Below are positions 20,287 to 30,100 of a stretch of 64,000 bases of DNA, in pieces (positions within the stretch are counted from its first letter, which is position 1; each line of letters opens with the position of its first letter). The position numbers and the translations under genes were made by a program. Under the pieces are notes generated by a model. The model ran no database searches. It had not been told where the DNA came from and saw only the letters and a program-made list of their open reading frames with translations. Source of the stretch: Crocinitomicaceae bacterium (GTDB lineage Bacteria; Bacteroidota; Bacteroidia; Flavobacteriales_D; Crocinitomicaceae); contig QKAV01000113.1 of NCBI GenBank assembly GCA_003247185.1, positions 1-64,000 of the forward strand. The letters run 5' to 3'.

Positions 20287-21570
20287 ATGAGTGGTGCTGT
20301 CAGGGTCTTTAAGTTTGGTGGAGCTTCGGTAAAGGATGCTGATGCAATCCGGAATCTGGCATCTGTCGTTCAACAGTTTAATAAAGATAATCTTGTGGTC
20401 GTGATCAGTGCAATGGGCAAAACAACCAATGCACTGGAACTTGTTGCTGAAGCCTGTTTTCGTAAGGATGAATCCCTTAGTGGGTATCTCGATGCGGTGA
20501 TTGATTATCACCGGGCAATTTTGTCAGACCTGTATGGTGACGAAGCCGGCAACTACATGGACGAAGCCAGTCTGTTGTTTGATGAGCTGATAACGGTAAC
20601 CAGGCAACCGGGCAACCTGCCTTTCGACAGGTTATATGATCAGATAGTCCCATACGGGGAGCTGATCTCCACCACTATTATCAGCCGTTATCTGAATCAG
20701 CATAATATACCTAACAGATGGCTGGATGCCCGTCAGTTAATAGTTACCGATGACAGCTGGCGCAATGCCCATGTAGTTTGGGACGATACCAGATCGGCAG
20801 TCAAAAGAGCCGTCAACCTAAACAGTGAGGCAACTGGTAAGGGATTTTTATTCATAACGCAGGGATTCATAGGTTCTGATCCTTCGGGGGCAGTTACTAC
20901 ACTCGGTCGCGAAGGTTCTGACTTTACCGCGGCAGTGCTTGCCTGGTCGCTCGATGCCGGTGATGTCACAATCTGGAAAGACGTCCCGGGTGTGTTGAAT
21001 GCCGATCCCAAATATTTTTCCGATACGATAAAATTAGACCAGATCTCGTACGAGGAAGCCATTGAATTATCTTATTACGGGGCTACTGTTATTCACCCTA
21101 AGACGATCAAGCCACTCCAGAACCGGAAGATTCCTTTGTATGTACGCTCCTTTCTCGACCCTTCAGCATCGGGCAGCGTCATTGGTGATTTCGCCGAATC
21201 CATCCCGGATGTGCCCTCTTTTATTTTTAAATCCAATCAGGTGCTGATCAGCATTGCTCCCCGCGATTTTTCATTCATCGCCGAGAAAAATCTTCAGATC
21301 ATCTTTGGTGTGTTCAGTAATGCCGGTGTCAGGATTAACCTCATGCAGAACTCTGCTATCAGTTTCTCGGTGTGTGTAGATGGCGATCCCCGTAGAATTC
21401 CCCAGGTGATTTTGCAACTAAATGCCTCCTTTAAGGTTCGTTACAACGAAGGATTGCAACTGATAACCATCCGCAGGTATAATCAGGGGGTAATTGATCA
21501 GGTGGTCGCCGGACGAAAGATTCTGGTTGAACAGCGTAGCCGGCTCACTGCCCAGTTGGTGGTGTTGTAA
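20287..21570 (+). CDS. lysC: aspartate kinase
   Basis: VRVFKFGGASVKDADAIRN; TLGREGSDFTAAVLAWSLDAGDVTIWKDVPGVLNADPK; YYGATVIHPKTIKPLQ. Confidence 0.9.
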   Translation: MSGAVRVFKFGGASVKDADAIRNLASVVQQFNKDNLVVVISAMGKTTNALELVAEACFRKDESLSGYLDAVIDYHRAILSDLYGDEAGNYMDEASLLFDELITVTRQPGNLPFDRLYDQIVPYGELISTTIISRYLNQHNIPNRWLDARQLIVTDDSWRNAHVVWDDTRSAVKRAVNLNSEATGKGFLFITQGFIGSDPSGAVTTLGREGSDFTAAVLAWSLDAGDVTIWKDVPGVLNADPKYFSDTIKLDQISYEEAIELSYYGATVIHPKTIKPLQNRKIPLYVRSFLDPSASGSVIGDFAESIPDVPSFIFKSNQVLISIAPRDFSFIAEKNLQIIFGVFSNAGVRINLMQNSAISFSVCVDGDPRRIPQVILQLNASFKVRYNEGLQLITIRRYNQGVIDQVVAGRKILVEQRSRLTAQLVVL

Positions 21571-21969
21571 GTCCAACAATAAGTTTTAAGCAGAAAATTT
21601 TTTGATTGTCAACCAGTTGAAGATGCTGAAAGATGATCAACCGGTTTCTTATGCCCTGCTGAATTTCTTCCGCGATGATATTTGTAAGAAGGGCAATTTT
21701 GCAGGCCGCGGGGATTAGGTCGGCAAAACCTGCACCAACACCGCGTACCAGGTGCCAGCCTGATGGGATAGAATTTCTGTTCCGGGAAAATCAACCGACG
21801 AATACAATTTTTGGGAAAGCGTAATAACTATACCGACAGTTTACCCCTATCAGCTTTCTCTTCGAGTCGTGAAGACCGGATTCCGGTTTTCAACCCTTGC
21901 ATTTCAGAAATGCAATTCAAAAAATAATGCCGTTGAATATCTATGAAATGGGATACCATTTTAATTCTT

Positions 21970-22013
21970 CAACCGTAGCTCAACCGTAGATAAAGCGTAG
22001 ATCAAGCGTAGGT
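21970..22013. repeat. four imperfect 11-bp tandem repeats (CAAscGTAGaT)
   Basis: caaccgtagct / caaccgtagat / aaagcgtagat / caagcgtaggt in an otherwise non-coding gap. Confidence 0.75.
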
Positions 22014-22700
22014 CCTGCGCGTGGACAGGGTTGGTTTATGATTGATCCCCGCATGGTTTCCGCTGTATGTTCTTTTAATTGCCATACCGTGTTAATGCAA
22101 TTATTGTACCATTGCAGTTTTTTATAACGCGATGGCGTATTGTTTACAGAAAGTCCGTGGATCGTAATCTGGTCTTAAAAAAGCCTTTGACCTGCATTCG
22201 TAAGGTTTTTACAACGAATTGACCTGCAGTAGGTCTGGTATTCATCTGCAGCGAATAGTCGTCTGTTATGGTGATTGATGCAGGATGTTTAGTGGATAGG
22301 GGAAGCAACCTTTTATTTGAAAGTAAAAAGGTATCTTATTGGCTAACAGAAATTTTTACGTTATTGCTTTACCGGCCATCCCTTCTGCTTTTCTCCGGGG
22401 GAAGACTGAAAGTTTAATGTGAGAGTCTCTCTTGAATTGCAATGAACTCCAGATTATATACCAAAAGGCCTGAAAAGATAATAATCAATGAAATATTTAT
22501 ACAATCAGGCATATTGAGCAAGTTTGCTATTTACGTTGAATGAAATTATGACTAATGGTTGAACGATCTTATTTGCAGTCAGTTAAATTTCGTAATTTCT
22601 GACGGGCAATAGAAAACCGTAAGACAGGTTATCACCTAATGGCTTTGGCCTGTCAGACCGGCTTAATATGAATCAGGAAGGATTATCCGATACGAAGGGT

Positions 22701-23660
22701 TTACAGGAATTCTATTTTGAGAAAATCTTCGAGCTTCAACAGATCAACAGTGAATTTGCGAATTCCTTCAGCCAGTTTTTCCGTAGCCATGGCATCCTCA
22801 TTCATGAGCCAGCGAAATGCCTTTTCGTCGGATGGTATCCTGTTCATTGTAAGCTTCAGTGCTTCTTCCCAGTTGAGCTTCAGTGGAACGGGTTCGTCAG
22901 AGGCTTCAAGTTCTTTCAGTAGTGAAGGGGCAATGGTCAGTAAATCGCATCCGGCCAGAGCTGTTATCTCTCCCTTGTTGCGAAAACTGGCACCCATCAC
23001 CTCGGTCTTGTAACCAAAATGCTTGTAATAATTGAATATTTCGGTCACCGACATCACCCCCGGGTCTTTGTCAGGACTTTCAACAACGAGGTTTTCTTCT
23101 TTTTTATACCAGTCAAGAATCCGCCCCACGAAAGGTGAAATGAGGGTAACCCCGGCTTCGGCACAAGCGATGGCCTGTATCGTTGAGAACAACAGGGTGA
23201 GGTTACAGTGGATGCCTTCTTGTTCAAGTACCCTGGCTGCACAGATACCTTCCCAGGTGGAGGCTATTTTGATCAGAATACGCTCGCGGCCAATACCCTC
23301 TGCTTCATACAGTCTTATGAGTTCTCTCGCTTTGTTGATTGTACCCTCTGTATCGAACGACAACCGGGCATCTACTTCTGTACTGACCCTGCCTGGTACG
23401 ATCTTCAGAATTTCAAGTCCAAAGTTGACTGCCACACGATCGAGGCAATAGGTCAGCTGTAAGGCTTTATCATTGCTGAGGGCTTTTGCTTCGGTTGCGG
23501 CCTTGGCAGCCAGATGATGATATTTCTCCTGACGGGCAGCGGCAAAAATAAGTGATGGATTGGTTGTGGCGTCCACAGGCCTGTAGGCGGTCATCGATTC
23601 AAAATCACCGGTATCGGCTACCACCCGGGTATGTTTCTTCAACTGTTCAAGTGCATTCAT
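22701..23660 (-). CDS. tal: transaldolase
   Basis: [81 protein letters not shown] box on minus at 23686-23679 fits start 23660. Confidence 0.93.
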   Translation of the reverse strand: MNALEQLKKHTRVVADTGDFESMTAYRPVDATTNPSLIFAAARQEKYHHLAAKAATEAKALSNDKALQLTYCLDRVAVNFGLEILKIVPGRVSTEVDARLSFDTEGTINKARELIRLYEAEGIGRERILIKIASTWEGICAARVLEQEGIHCNLTLLFSTIQAIACAEAGVTLISPFVGRILDWYKKEENLVVESPDKDPGVMSVTEIFNYYKHFGYKTEVMGASFRNKGEITALAGCDLLTIAPSLLKELEASDEPVPLKLNWEEALKLTMNRIPSDEKAFRWLMNEDAMATEKLAEGIRKFTVDLLKLEDFLKIEFL

Positions 23661-23823
23661 GGTCATTCAATTTGGAGGCAAAGATACAAAGGGTTGGGAG
23701 GTTGAACAAGGGTGTCCTGGTAAACCGGCTGCCTGTGTGTTTCTGAAAAGCTTACTTTTGCAGAAGGTTTACGGCATGATTACTGTTTGTCATTGACCGG
23801 ATATATTTTAAGAACAATAGTTT

Positions 23824-25380
23824 ATGATCAGTCGATTGGTACCTGTTCACCTCATCCGTTTATTCATGATGGCCCTGATGCTGGTTGCCTCTTTTCATAT
23901 CTCTGCGCAACAGCAAAACCCGCCACCCTCTGACCGAAAGCTTATCCTTGTACGACAGGCTGACCTTGGAATCAGTGAAAAGGTAAACGGAGTGGAGATA
24001 ACCCGCTTCGTTGGAAATTGCATTTTCGAACATGAGGGAGCTCTGATGTTCTGCGATTCTGCCTGGATCGACAATGCAACCAATGTGCTCGATGCACTTG
24101 GACATGTTTACATGAATATTGGTGACACAATAGATATCTGGAGCGATTCTCTTTACTACGACGGCAATATAAAAATGGCCACTCTGTACGATAATGTGAA
24201 ATTAGTCGACCGCACAACAGAACTTACTACCGATATACTTTTTTACGACCGGCTTATCGAAAGGGCACATTACCCCCATTATGGCTTTATCGTTAACGAG
24301 GAAGACCATCTTACCAGTTTAGAAGGATATTACTACTCAAAACCCAAGGTGTTTTATTTCCATCAGGAAGTAGTGTTGACCAACCCCGACTATGTACTTA
24401 AAAGCGACACGCTGGTATACGAGTCGCGGGATAAGACTTCGCGCATCTTCGGACCTACTACTATAACCGGGAAAGATCGTTTTGTTTATTGTGAGAGGGG
24501 CTGGTATAATTCGAAGACCGGTAACTCCCATCTGCACGAGAAGGTGTTTATCAGGGATAAGGATCAAACCCTTAGTGCCGATAGTGTCTATTACTATAAA
24601 GAGACCGATTTCGGTAAAGCATTTGGCAATGTAGTTATGCACGATACGACTAATGATGCTTATGCATTCGGGCAAAGGGCCGTTTATGCCGGAAAGGCTG
24701 GTTTTGCATGGATTACAGATAGGCCGGAAGCAAGGTTTATTGATAATGGAGATACGCTCTTTATGCATGCCGATACCTTGAGGATTACCTTCGATACGGC
24801 CAGAAATGTTCAACAACTGTGGGCTTTTAAACATGTGAAATTTTACCGTTCCGATATGCAAGGCGTATGCGATTCATTGGCTTATACACAGTCAGACTCT
24901 CTCATCACCTTGTATGGATTACCGGTGTTATGGAGTGATCAAAACCAGCTTACCTCCGATACGATCAGGATGTGGGTGAGCAACCGTCAGATCGATTCAG
25001 CCTATTTTGTCAGCGATGCATTTATTACCCAGCTCGACGATTCTGTTACACTAACCTATAACCAGATCAAGGGAAGGAACATGCAAAGTTATTTTGACGG
25101 GAAAAAGCTCAAGCTGGTGTATGTACTCGGGAATGCGGAGTCGGTATATTATGCCCGTGAGGAAGACCACTCCATCATAGGTATCAACTTCGCGGTATCG
25201 AGCTGGATGAAAATCAGGGTAAAGGACAACGAAATCAACGATATTCTCTACATCGATGCTCCTGATGGCGTATTTTATCCTGAGAAGGACTTCCCGTCGG
25301 AGAAGAAACAGTTGAAAAATTTTAAATGGCACGGTACCGACCGGCCAATGAAACCGGAGGATATTTTCATTCACAGGTAG
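23824..25380 (+). CDS. OstA-like (LptA/OstA N-domain) protein
   Basis: Signal peptide then GNCIFEHEGALMFCDSAWIDNATNVLDALGHVYMNIGDTIDIWSDSLYYDGN and YESRDKTSRIFGPTTITG, typical of OstA-like repeats. Confidence 0.8.
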   Translation: MISRLVPVHLIRLFMMALMLVASFHISAQQQNPPPSDRKLILVRQADLGISEKVNGVEITRFVGNCIFEHEGALMFCDSAWIDNATNVLDALGHVYMNIGDTIDIWSDSLYYDGNIKMATLYDNVKLVDRTTELTTDILFYDRLIERAHYPHYGFIVNEEDHLTSLEGYYYSKPKVFYFHQEVVLTNPDYVLKSDTLVYESRDKTSRIFGPTTITGKDRFVYCERGWYNSKTGNSHLHEKVFIRDKDQTLSADSVYYYKETDFGKAFGNVVMHDTTNDAYAFGQRAVYAGKAGFAWITDRPEARFIDNGDTLFMHADTLRITFDTARNVQQLWAFKHVKFYRSDMQGVCDSLAYTQSDSLITLYGLPVLWSDQNQLTSDTIRMWVSNRQIDSAYFVSDAFITQLDDSVTLTYNQIKGRNMQSYFDGKKLKLVYVLGNAESVYYAREEDHSIIGINFAVSSWMKIRVKDNEINDILYIDAPDGVFYPEKDFPSEKKQLKNFKWHGTDRPMKPEDIFIHR

Positions 25381-26111
25381 GCGGGTTAAATCAAACTGTG
25401 TAGATGATTTTAAGGGATCAATGGGGGGAGAAGAGATCATTATTGAAAAAGGTAAAGATACTTTAACCGGTTCATGATTGTTATTTATAATGACTCAATT
25501 GGTTGCCGTAAAAGCGGAAAACTAATGTATTTTTTTATGAGGGAGGTGCCATTGTATGAAAAATGAAACAGGCTTAATTAAAAGAGTCTGTCTCTCATTT
25601 TTTGTCTTGCGTATTTTGTCTTTGTTTATTGTGCAAACGAGTAATTCACACCGTTTAAGCCATAGGTAGCTACTCAAAGATAAATTGATTTGAAAATATT
25701 TTTCTTATCAGGGGCAACTATTGCATAATAAAGGTAGTCTGTATACTTGGTTACAATATGAGTTTTTGTAACCAACCGTTCTACCCTGCTTACAGAAAAT
25801 AGATTTTATCACCTAAGGCAATAGCAAACCAACTCTAATTATGAGATGTAATGAATACATCGAAGTAAAACGTATATACGTTGGGAGAAGTAATAAGTGT
25901 AGCTACTTGAGATTGATTTCAGGAGTATTTTTCACTGTATTGCTTTTGCCAGAGTCAATAACTGGCAATGGGCATAAATTGCCTTTATGTTTTGCAATTA
26001 ATGAGATACTGAATTATCCGTTGAAGTTGCGATTCAATTCTTATTTATGTTTCAATGGCAAATTGATAGTTAGAAGAATATTAAAAATTATATTGGTTTT
26101 AAATAACATTG

Positions 26112-26161
26112 GATTCTCCTGCTGCCCGCCGGAAGTAATTCCGGCGGGCAGCAGGAGAATC
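26112..26161. repeat. GC-rich perfect palindrome: 23-bp stem, 4-nt loop
   Basis: GATTCTCCTGCTGCCCGCCGGAA gtaa TTCCGGCGGGCAGCAGGAGAATC inside an AT-rich gap. Confidence 0.95.
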
Positions 26162-26579
26162 ATCTCAATTCAGCCTTTTTTTTAACATACACGAACAAAC
26201 TGATATTAAATTATCGGACATGTTTATCTCTTAAGTTTTCAGTTTTAAAACAACTTGAAATTGTCAGCATCAATCAAATACGTAATCTTAGCTTTTTTGC
26301 TTTCCAATACCTCTTAGGGGCAAATGTATATTCTGTTTCCTGAAAATAACGGTATATGGAGCGAATTATCCTAAATCAGCAACAGCTCGAAATATATTAA
26401 TAGAGGTTATTAGGCAATTCGTTGATTGATAATCTATTATTCTTATATTTTATTTATTAGAGAAAACTCTATATCCTCTGACTCCATGATAATCTCGCGG
26501 AGCCGCCATGGAAGTAGTTAAAAATTATGTAATTGGTTGTAATACTGCATTCCCCTGGTTCAGGGAACTCTGAAGTTCT

Positions 26580-27158
26580 ATTATACAATTTTTCAAAGAA
26601 AACAGTTGATAAAGCTTATGTAGGACGAGGAGGAATTAACCCAGGAGGAATGTTTGAGATTAGATCATTTTGATTCTATATTAATAGATAATAATTATCG
26701 TAATACGTTCCAATTTAGCACTACGAATGACAATTATTGGGTTGAAGGTAATGGAAATCACCGCGTGTTATTTTCACCAAGTAGGGCGCATTCCACTAGC
26801 TCCCAAGATTAGTATTTGATTTGTTCAATAAGAACGTGGGCGTTAAATATATACTTCCGGATTTCAATATCTGTGGTCAGATTATGAATGGAGTGAATAA
26901 TATTTCAAAAACTGATTTTTTATACGAATTACTCCGAATCCGGAGATGGATCAAAGTGTATTGAGATTTAATAATCTAAATAATAGCTTAAACTATTTCG
27001 AAATCTATAATCTTTTCGGACATTTTATTAGGAGAAAGAATATCACTAATTGGAGCATGATTGATTTTGATTCCGTTGATTACTAGGTTAGTATCTGTTT
27101 GTATTATGTCAGCGGTAATGGTCATGATCCTTTCACCGACAAGATTATTCCCAAATAA
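26580..27158 (+). pseudogene. decayed secreted protein gene ending in a T9SS type A sorting domain
   Basis: Frame ending at 27158 reads ITPNPEMDQSVLRFNNLNNSLNYFEIYNLFGHFIRRKNITNWSMIDFDSVDY*VSICLYYVSGNGHDPFTDKIIPK*, a recognisable T9SS C-terminus with an in-frame TAG at 27084. Upstream fragments (YNFSKKTVDKAYVGRGGINPGGMFEIRSF*) are in broken frames. Confidence 0.65.
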
Positions 27159-27177
27159 TATAAAAAATTCTTATCTT

Positions 27178-30100
27178 ATGAAATCAATTAAAATTTTCTT
27201 ATTTTTCACATTCTCTGTATTGCCACTATTTTTGTTTTCACAAATTTCAAGTACAGAGACATTCAGTGTTAATAATTTATCACTCACGGCCTTAAGTGCC
27301 TCTGATAATAATAACTATACATTAGTAGAATTAGAAGATGCAAATCATCTTAATGAAGCTGGAACACCAGATTTACCAATAAGGTATGTTAGTTTTATAA
27401 TCCCTAACGGTCAAATGGTTGATTATATTACTATAACAAATTCTGTAAGCCAGTCATTTACTTTAACAAATTTTGTATATCCAGTTCAGCAACCAACATA
27501 TACTTGTTCTGGATGTCCTCCTCCTGTTTTTGCGACACCCAGTATGCCTATCTACAGTTCTGCGAACCCATGGCCCTCAGATATGGTCAACCTTATAAGT
27601 CAAGGTTATTTTGACGGAAGTAATAATGTAATTACAATTGCGATCTGCCCATTTCAATATTATCCAAATGATAGCAGATTGGATTTTTTTACAAGTATTT
27701 CTGTAAATATAACGCTGAAGTCATCGACCAATACTGGAATCACGAGAAAGCGTTTGTCGAAAGATCAACAATTGTATAATGATATTTTGGCGAAGTTGGT
27801 TAAAAATACACAGGACATTAGCAGTTTTATGGTATCTCCTATACTTGAAACAGAAATAGAAGGTACGGCGTCATTGCCATGTTATGAATATGTTATAATT
27901 ACTCCAAATGCCTTTTCATCCTCTTTTAACCCTTTTATCGAATGGAAGAAAAAAAAGGGGATAAATATCGGTATAGTTACGATTGAAGATATTTTAAGCA
28001 ATTATACCGGTGATATGCTTTTTCCCGGAGACGAAATACTTGATGATGCCGGTAAATTGCGACAGTATCTGTCAGAGGCTTATCAAAATGGAACAGTTTA
28101 TGCTCTTTTGGCAGGTGATGCAACTTATGTCCCCATAAGATTTGGATGGTCATCACCATCATCAATTCCCACTGACCTCTATTTTGCTGATTTTAATGGT
28201 AACTGGAATGTAGATCATGATAACCTTTATGGCGAATTTGGGAATGATAGCCCTGATTATATACCTGAAATTTTTGTCGGTCGTTTATTGTGCTCATCAG
28301 CCCAAGACGTTACTAATTGGGTGCAAAAGTTACTTGTTTATGAAAAAAATCCCGGGAATGGGGATTTGTCATATCTTACAGAGTCTTTTATGTTCCAGGC
28401 AGACCACCTGCAACAGGGAGATCAGGCAACTAAGGTGTCTCAGCATTTGACAATGTTTAACCATACTATTTGGGGAGAATTGCCTTCTGCAATCAGTCCT
28501 GATCCGACATTTCCCAAAGGAGCTGATATCATTGCAGAAGTAAATACCAATCATTATGGTTTAATGAGTTGGTTTGGACACGGGGGATCCGGAGGCCAAA
28601 ATAGCGGGGTTACGACATTAAGTTCTGGTTTGAATTCGCAACCATATTGGAAATTAGATGCAGAGGATGCATATGAATTTTGGGATGTTCAACCTGAGAC
28701 TGGCGATGGGCTTGATAATCTTACAAATACCAACTTTCCTTTTATAATTTATGCTATTAGTTGTGATATAAACCCTTTCGATATTACAAAATCTCAGGGA
28801 AATAGTGGCGCACGAAATTGCGGAGAAAGTTTCACTGTTAATAATCTTGGTGGTGGAATTGCTTTTCTCGGAAATACTCGCTTCGGATGGGTATCTTCCT
28901 CTTATTTGCTTTTCGAAAAGTTTTGCGACTTGGTAAGCCAAAGCAGTACATTACCTTCATTTTCACATTTGGGGGTAGCTGAATTGACTGCTCAGGCACA
29001 ATTTCATCATACTTATTTAAGCTATTCTCACAATCTTATTGGCGATCCTGAAAATACCATATGGACAGCTACACCTCAAACTCTAACAGTTGAAATAAAT
29101 CCGAATACATCTATTGTAAATACTAATAACTATGTTGAGATAGCAATTAGTAATCTTGGATATAATAAACTGGCAACTGTATGTTTGTATAAGGAAAATG
29201 AAGTGTTTGCTACTTTACAGGTTACAGGCGATCAGAATAATAAGGCAGTTGCATTTTTTGAAAATATTTTACCTCTTACCACAGGCAATATTGCTGTTAC
29301 CGTTACCTCTCATAATTACTTACCATATGAGGGTCTAATTCCTGTTGAAGAGAATTGTACTATTACAATTAGTTCCAACACTCTTTGGAATACAAAAAAA
29401 ATCATTAGTTGTAAAGTGGTTGTTGAAGAAGGGGCACAGTTGACTATCACTAGTCAGATTTTGCTATATCCATCGGTTAAAATTGTGGTTGAACGGGGTG
29501 CTAAATTGATTATAAATGAAGGAACCCTTGATTGTATATCTAAAAATGAATTATGGCTCGGTATTGAAATCCATGGTAACACTGATGAGATTCAGGCCAA
29601 TGTGTATCAGGGTTTGCTCGAAATCAACGGGGGTACCATTGAAAATGCCAATTGTGCTGTAAAGACCTATAAACCCGATCCTTCAATGGAAGCCGATCCT
29701 CTTGATCCTGAGTACTCAGGCATGGAGGGTTGGACCGGTGGGATCGTTGTGGCCACCAATGCTACGTTCAGGAACAACAGGAATGCAGTAGTGTTCGCTC
29801 TGTACCAGAACGGAAGCATGAGTTTCTTTGACAGGTGTACGTTTGAAACTACAGGTGACCTAAACGATGGTTCACTTCCCAATTATTTTGTGACGATGAA
29901 CAGTATCACAGGTGTAAATTTTTATGGTTGCACATTCCAAAATTCCAATAAAGATGCCGGGTTATTGCCTGAGAACCGTGGTAGTGGAATTTATTCCTAT
30001 AATTCAACATTGTTTCTGAATGAAAATTCAACCACCATGACTATGGGGACTTTCAGAAATTTGTATTATGGTGTCAGAGACCTGGCAGCCGGAGTGAACT

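Noticed and set aside
25869-25882. AACGTATATACGTT 14-bp palindrome
   Set aside because: Short AT-rich palindrome in an AT-rich gap; could easily arise by chance.
25841-26185. 114-aa + strand ORF
   Set aside because: It runs through the perfect palindrome and ends in low-complexity residues; no domain pattern. Likely a chance ORF in a degenerate gap.
27061-27177. N-terminal extension of the C25 protease ORF in the track (MILIPLITRLVSV...)
   Set aside because: The region reads as the tail of a decayed T9SS gene in another frame. A proper signal peptide begins at ATG 27178.
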